A stretch of 9,637 nucleotides of DNA from SZUA-186 sp041552135 (GTDB lineage: Bacteria > Pseudomonadota > Gammaproteobacteria > UBA9214). The DNA is taken from positions 1 through 9,637 of the forward strand of contig JBFELL010000107.1 in the NCBI GenBank assembly GCA_041552135.1, given 5' to 3'. The translations under genes and the position numbers were made by a program. The notes under the pieces are model-generated. The model saw only the letters and a program-made list of their open reading frames with translations. It did no database searches and was not told where the DNA came from. Shown here in pieces: positions 6,624 to 9,637 of the stretch (position 1 is its first letter; each line of letters opens with the position of its first letter).

Positions 6624-8237
6624 TTGATCACTACCGCCAATATCACCATGCAGTTCGGGCCCCGGCCGCTGTTCGAGAATATCTCGGTCAAATTCAGCAA
6701 TGGCAATCGCTACGGCCTGATCGGCGCCAACGGCTGCGGCAAATCCACCCTGATGAAGATCCTGGGCGGCGACCTGGAACCGACCTCGGGCAATGTCAGC
6801 GTCGAGGACAACGAGCGTGTCGGCAAGCTGCGACAGGACCAGTTCGCCTTCGAGGATCATACCGTGATGGACACGGTCATTATGGGCCACACCGAGCTCT
6901 GGCAGGTGAAACAGGAGCGCGACCGCATCTATGCGCTGCCCGAGATGAGCGAGGCGGATGGCATGCGGGTCGCCGACCTGGAGGTGCGTTTCGCCGAGCT
7001 GGATGGTTATACCGCCGAGGTGCGCGCCGGCGAGCTGCTGTCGGGTCTGGAGATCCCGCTGGAGCAGCACACCGGTCCCATGAGCGCCGTGGCGCCCGGC
7101 TGGAAGCTGCGGGTGCTGCTGGCACAGGCGCTGTTCGCCGATCCGGACATCCTGCTGCTCGATGAGCCCACCAACAACCTGGACATCAACACCATCCGCT
7201 GGCTGGAAGGCGTGCTCAATGCACGTAACAGCACCATGGTCATCATCTCCCATGACCGGCATTTTCTGAACAGTGTCTGCACGCACATGGCCGATCTGGA
7301 TTATGGCGAATTGCGCGTCTATCCCGGCAATTACGACGACTACATGATCGCCTCGACCCGGGCGCGTGAACGCCAGTATGCCGACAATGCCAGGAAGAAG
7401 GCGCAGATCGCCGATCTGCAGGCCTTCGTCAGCCGTTTCTCGGCGAACGCCTCCAAGGCCCGGCAGGCGACCTCGCGTGCCAGGCAGATCGAGAAGATCA
7501 CACTCGACGAGATCAAGCCGTCCAGCCGCGTGAATCCCTTCATCCGCTTCGACCAGACCCGCAAGCTCTACCGCCTGGCGCTGGAGGTGGCGGGCCTGGG
7601 CAAGGGCTATGACGGGACGCCGCTGTTCAGCGGTCTCGACCTGATGATCGAGGTCGGTGAGCGCGTTGCCGTGATCGGCCCGAACGGCATCGGCAAGAGC
7701 ACGCTGCTGCGGACCCTGGTCGGCGACCTGATGCCCGACAGCGGCAGCGTCAAATGGTCCGAGAATGCCGAGACCGGCTATTACGCCCAGGATCACGCCG
7801 CCGATTTCGACAGCGACATGCCGCTGTTCGACTGGATGAGCCAGTGGCGCAAACCCGGCGACGACGAGCAGGCGATCCGCGGCACCCTTGGCCGGATGCT
7901 GTTTTCGCAGGACGAAATCAACAAGCCGGTCAATGTGCTCTCCGGTGGCGAGCAGGGGCGCATGCTGTTCGGCAAGCTCATGCTGCAGCGACCGAACATC
8001 CTGGTCATGGACGAGCCGACCAATCACCTGGACATGGAGTCCATCGAGTCGCTCAATACCGCGCTGGAGAACTTCCCGGGTACGCTGGTCTTCGTCAGTC
8101 ACGACCGCGAGTTTGTCGCCTCGCTGGCGACGCGCATCATCGAGCTGACGCCGGACGGTGTGGTCAACTTCAGCGGCAGCTACGATGACTATCTGCACAG
8201 CCAGGGCGTCGAGGTGGTGGGCCGGACCGGCACCTGA
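6624..8237 (+). CDS. ybiT: ABC-F ATPase, YbiT type
   Basis: A soluble ATP-binding cassette protein of the ABC-F group, which acts on ribosomes rather than as a transporter. It has two nucleotide-binding domains and no membrane segment. At 537 residues it is close to E. coli YbiT (about 530). Domain 1: Walker A GANGCGKST (34-42), a degenerate signature MSAVAPGWKLR (153-163) as in YbiT, Walker B ILLLDEPTNNLD (176-187), H-switch SHDRHF (209-214). The inter-domain linker is a charged helical pair (about 240-300, SRFSANASKARQATSRARQIEK). Domain 2: Walker A GPNGIGKST (352-360), signature LSGGEQGR (439-446), Walker B ILVMDEPTNHLD (459-470), H-switch SHDREF (492-497). The start is TTG at 6624, preceded by GGAAG at a 7-nt spacing; it places the N-terminus exactly where YbiT begins, and no in-frame ATG fits. 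Copies of a repeat flank the gene on both sides. The exact physiological role of YbiT proteins is not well settled. Confidence 0.95.
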   Translation: MITTANITMQFGPRPLFENISVKFSNGNRYGLIGANGCGKSTLMKILGGDLEPTSGNVSVEDNERVGKLRQDQFAFEDHTVMDTVIMGHTELWQVKQERDRIYALPEMSEADGMRVADLEVRFAELDGYTAEVRAGELLSGLEIPLEQHTGPMSAVAPGWKLRVLLAQALFADPDILLLDEPTNNLDINTIRWLEGVLNARNSTMVIISHDRHFLNSVCTHMADLDYGELRVYPGNYDDYMIASTRARERQYADNARKKAQIADLQAFVSRFSANASKARQATSRARQIEKITLDEIKPSSRVNPFIRFDQTRKLYRLALEVAGLGKGYDGTPLFSGLDLMIEVGERVAVIGPNGIGKSTLLRTLVGDLMPDSGSVKWSENAETGYYAQDHAADFDSDMPLFDWMSQWRKPGDDEQAIRGTLGRMLFSQDEINKPVNVLSGGEQGRMLFGKLMLQRPNILVMDEPTNHLDMESIESLNTALENFPGTLVFVSHDREFVASLATRIIELTPDGVVNFSGSYDDYLHSQGVEVVGRTGT

Positions 8238-8238
8238 G

Positions 8239-8267
8239 CGGGTCGGTGGGCTGAACGGGTCGGTTGG
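8239..8267. repeat. Short tandem direct repeat after ybiT
   Basis: CGGGTCGGTGGG (8239-8250) and CGGGTCGGTTGG (8256-8267) differ at one position and start 17 nt apart, directly after the ybiT stop. They also resemble the GGTCGG ends of the adjacent palindromic elements, so they may be debris of the same repeat family. Confidence 0.35.
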
Positions 8268-8272
8268 CACCG

Positions 8273-8300
8273 TCGGATTACGGCCTTCGGCCTGATCCGA
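8273..8300 (-). repeat. REP-like palindromic element, copy 1
   Basis: TCGGAT (8273-8278) pairs with ATCCGA (8295-8300), and inside it GGCC pairs with GGCC around TTC, giving a hairpin with a small asymmetric bulge (TAC against TG). Read on the minus strand it has the same layout as the element at 8345-8376: TCGG-T-AGG, a short loop, CCGTAA-CCGA. It lies 35 nt after the ybiT stop and may also serve as its 3' end structure, but no T-tract follows. Confidence 0.65.
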
Positions 8301-8344
8301 CCTGCGGTCTTGCCAGATGATTGATGACGCAATGCCCATTGTGG

Positions 8345-8376
8345 GTCGGGTTAGGTGCATAGCACCGTAACCCGAC
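8345..8376 (+). repeat. REP-like palindromic element, copy 2
   Basis: GTCGGGTTA (8345-8353) pairs with TAACCCGAC (8368-8376), and GGTGC pairs with GCACC around ATA. A single extra G (8367) sits at the same place as the bulge in copy 1. Together with copy 1, in opposite orientation and 44 nt away, it resembles the paired REP sequences mobilised by Y1 (TnpA-REP) transposases in other bacteria. No such transposase is visible here. Confidence 0.65.
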
Positions 8377-8531
8377 GGCTGTGTCTCCTGTGCGTTGAGT
8401 TTCGCATTGGCAGACTATTAACAAGGCGTTCTCGCAGGATATAGGCCATACATGTGGGGAGCGCACTTCAATGACCGGTTATACGCATTCATCGACAGCA
8501 AGAAAATTGGCAGGGGCAACCACCTGAATCC

Positions 8532-9170
8532 ATGAACAGACGTGTCCATAGAAAGGCGGATACGGTAATCGTGCTGGATTTCGAGACCACCGGTCTGTCC
8601 CCTGACCGGGGAGACCGGGCCATCGAGATCGGTGCGGTGCGCATCGAGAATGGCGTCATCACGGACCGGTTTCAGCAACTGATGAATCCCGGCAGACGGA
8701 TAAGCCCCTTCATCGAGGACTATACCGGCATCGCCAATGCCATGTTGCGTGATGCCCCGCCCTGCCGGGAGGTCATGACGGAATTCAGCGAGTTCATCGA
8801 GGATTTCGATCTGGTTGCACATAACGCCGCGTTTGACCGGCGTTTCCTCGAGGCCGAACTGAGGCAGATCCGGCGCGGTTATGCGGGTGAATTCGCCTGC
8901 TCCATGCTCGTTTCACGGCGCATCTACCCCGAGGCCCCGAGTCACAAGCTGGGTACCCTGGTGGAGTACAAGTCGCTGCCAAGCAGTGGCACCTTTCACC
9001 GCGCACTTGCCGATGCACAGATGACGACGCACCTCTGGCTGCGCATGCTGGATGACATCGCGGACAGGCATCGCATTGCAGATATCCCGTTTACGCTGAT
9101 GCAGGCGTTGTCGGGAGTCTCAAAGGCTTCCGCGACAGCGTTCCTGCAACGCTGGTGTAAGCAAGGCTGA
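8532..9170 (+). CDS. DEDDh 3'-5' exonuclease, DnaQ/epsilon-like
   Basis: A 212-residue nuclease of the DnaQ superfamily, predicted to remove nucleotides from DNA 3' ends using two metal ions. All catalytic positions are visible: Exo I VLDFETTGLSP with Asp16 and Glu18, Exo II LVAHNAAFDRRFLEAE with Asp102, and Exo III FHRALADAQMTTHL with His156 and Asp161, the His marking the DEDDh type. The nuclease fold takes up about residues 10-175; the remaining tail of some 37 residues has no recognisable domain. It lacks a polymerase or GIY-YIG partner domain, and it is shorter and different in its tail from true DnaQ, so it is more likely an accessory repair or RNase T-like enzyme than the replicative proofreader. 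The ATG at 8532 is the first in frame; no strong Shine-Dalgarno precedes it. It appears to be transcribed alone. Confidence 0.88.
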   Translation: MNRRVHRKADTVIVLDFETTGLSPDRGDRAIEIGAVRIENGVITDRFQQLMNPGRRISPFIEDYTGIANAMLRDAPPCREVMTEFSEFIEDFDLVAHNAAFDRRFLEAELRQIRRGYAGEFACSMLVSRRIYPEAPSHKLGTLVEYKSLPSSGTFHRALADAQMTTHLWLRMLDDIADRHRIADIPFTLMQALSGVSKASATAFLQRWCKQG

Positions 9171-9174
9171 TATG

Positions 9175-9203
9175 GACCTGCATCCCTGGCCGGGATGCAG
9201 GTC
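9175..9203 (+). terminator. Perfect 12-bp hairpin after the exonuclease gene
   Basis: GACCTGCATCCC (9175-9186) and GGGATGCAGGTC (9192-9203) pair perfectly around a 5-nt loop, beginning 4 nt after the stop codon. The following bases are AAAACACG, not a T-tract, so it is either a non-canonical terminator or a structure that protects the mRNA 3' end. A perfect stem of this length and position is unlikely by chance. Confidence 0.6.
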
Positions 9204-9510
9204 AAAACACGCCATATATCCCATGTCATTCCCGGGACAGGGCCGCTGCGGTCCTGCCGCATTCCATACGCCGGCCGTGACGGGTAGTCTCTGTCCCTGG
9301 CTGCTGTCGTAAATATCGCGCCAGCCGGAGAACTATCGCTGCATCCGGCTTGCCCGTCACCTGCCGGATGCCCGTGGGACGGACCTCCCGGGGCAGCGGG
9401 CGCCTTGTTTCACAAGGGCTTTCAATGAATGCCGGCGGCGAGGTTTTAACCTGGCGGGAGTTTCGAGATAATGCCGCCCGGGCGAAGCGAACTCGGGAAA
9501 CAGGTGTTGC
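9204..9510. other. Intergenic region upstream of the last gene
   Basis: No gene is supported here. It holds a small hairpin CCTTGT-TTC-ACAAGG (9402-9416) and a short dyad AGGTT-TT-AACCT (9441-9452), either of which could be a regulator site for the downstream gene. A reading frame from 9350 to 9553 has no recognisable features and overlaps the better-supported start at 9511. Confidence 0.5.
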
Positions 9511-9637
9511 ATGGAAAAAGAATATGAAGGCGCAGGCAAACACCGGGGCATGACCCCCGGGCGAACAAAGGCGCTGATGGTACTGGTCGCGGTCATTACC
9601 GCCATTGCCATATGGCTGGTGCCGGTTGACGATAAAC
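9511..9637 (+). CDS. N-terminus of a membrane protein (3' end outside window)
   Basis: Only 42 codons are visible. The start ATG at 9511 has AGGTG five nt upstream; a second in-frame ATG at 9550 is possible. The translation has a charged, Gly-rich head, then a basic patch (GRTKAL) and a hydrophobic helix of about 20 residues (LMVLVAVITAIAIWLVPV) before the window ends at VDDK. A single short cytoplasmic head followed by this kind of helix would fit the first segment of a multi-spanning transporter, for example an SLC13/DASS anion permease, but the visible part is too short to decide. The gene is separated from the exonuclease by a hairpin and 300 nt, so it probably has its own promoter. Confidence 0.55.
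   Translation, partial: MEKEYEGAGKHRGMTPGRTKALMVLVAVITAIAIWLVPVDDK

Noticed and set aside
5518..6627. 369-codon plus-strand frame opposite the YfiM-like gene and the antiporter remnant.
   Set aside because: Composition is Arg/Ser/Cys-rich with no domain, whereas both minus-strand readings give recognisable membrane protein sequence.
6576..8360. 594-codon minus-strand frame opposite ybiT.
   Set aside because: It is the antisense shadow of a GC-rich gene: the plus strand encodes a complete YbiT with all ABC motifs, while the minus-strand translation has no known domain.
8239..8376. CRISPR-like array after ybiT.
   Set aside because: The repeats are palindromic, of opposite orientation and differ in sequence, with no regular spacers and no cas genes; they fit REP-like elements better.
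8395..8421. TTGAGT and TATTAA as a promoter for the exonuclease gene.
   Set aside because: The spacing is only 15 nt and both hexamers are imperfect, so I do not list it as a feature.
9226..9543. 105-codon minus-strand frame in the last intergenic region.
   Set aside because: No ribosome binding site or domain, and it overlaps the better-supported plus-strand start at 9511.

Overview
The window reads as a chromosomal segment of a gammaproteobacterium, GC-rich (roughly 60 % in most genes). The best lineage clue is an ABC-F ATPase that matches my memory of enterobacterial YbiT along its whole length. No tRNA, rRNA, CRISPR array, transposase or integrase is visible. All family assignments are from memory of sequence patterns; nothing was searched.

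Layout from left to right. (i) Positions 1-1819, minus strand: a Na+/phosphate cotransporter of the NptA/YjbB type with a C-terminal PhoU-like helical region, running off the left edge. (ii) 1820-2342: a divergent intergenic region with a promoter candidate for each flanking gene and, directly before the next gene, a leader with a 14-bp stem-loop and short overlapping reading frames. (iii) 2343-3617, plus: metY, O-acetylhomoserine sulfhydrylase, making homocysteine from sulfide; its codons are visibly more AT-rich than those of the genes to its right. (iv) 3618-3863: a convergent intergenic region with several inverted repeats. (v) 3864-4373, minus: a small exported protein with a phage tail-collar domain, with no phage genes around it. 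(vi) 4557-5840, minus: an uncharacterised membrane-anchored protein whose C-terminal part carries a YfiM-like (DUF2279-like) motif. (vii) 5950-6285, minus: the C-terminal third of a CPA1 Na+/H+ antiporter, a 5'-truncated remnant. (viii) 6310-6385: degenerate repeat pieces next to the break. (ix) 6624-8237, plus: ybiT. (x) 8273-8376: two REP-like palindromes in opposite orientation. (xi) 8532-9170, plus: a stand-alone DEDDh 3'-5' exonuclease followed by a perfect 12-bp hairpin. (xii) 9511 to the right edge, plus: the start of a membrane protein.

The genes do not form one pathway. They are mostly singly transcribed housekeeping and accessory genes: ion transport, sulfur assimilation, ribosome-associated ATPase and DNA processing. 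I see no convincing new multi-gene system. The items most worth checking are the metY leader, the repeat family that brackets ybiT and abuts the antiporter remnant, the YfiM-like motif in a larger protein, and the orphan exported collar protein.
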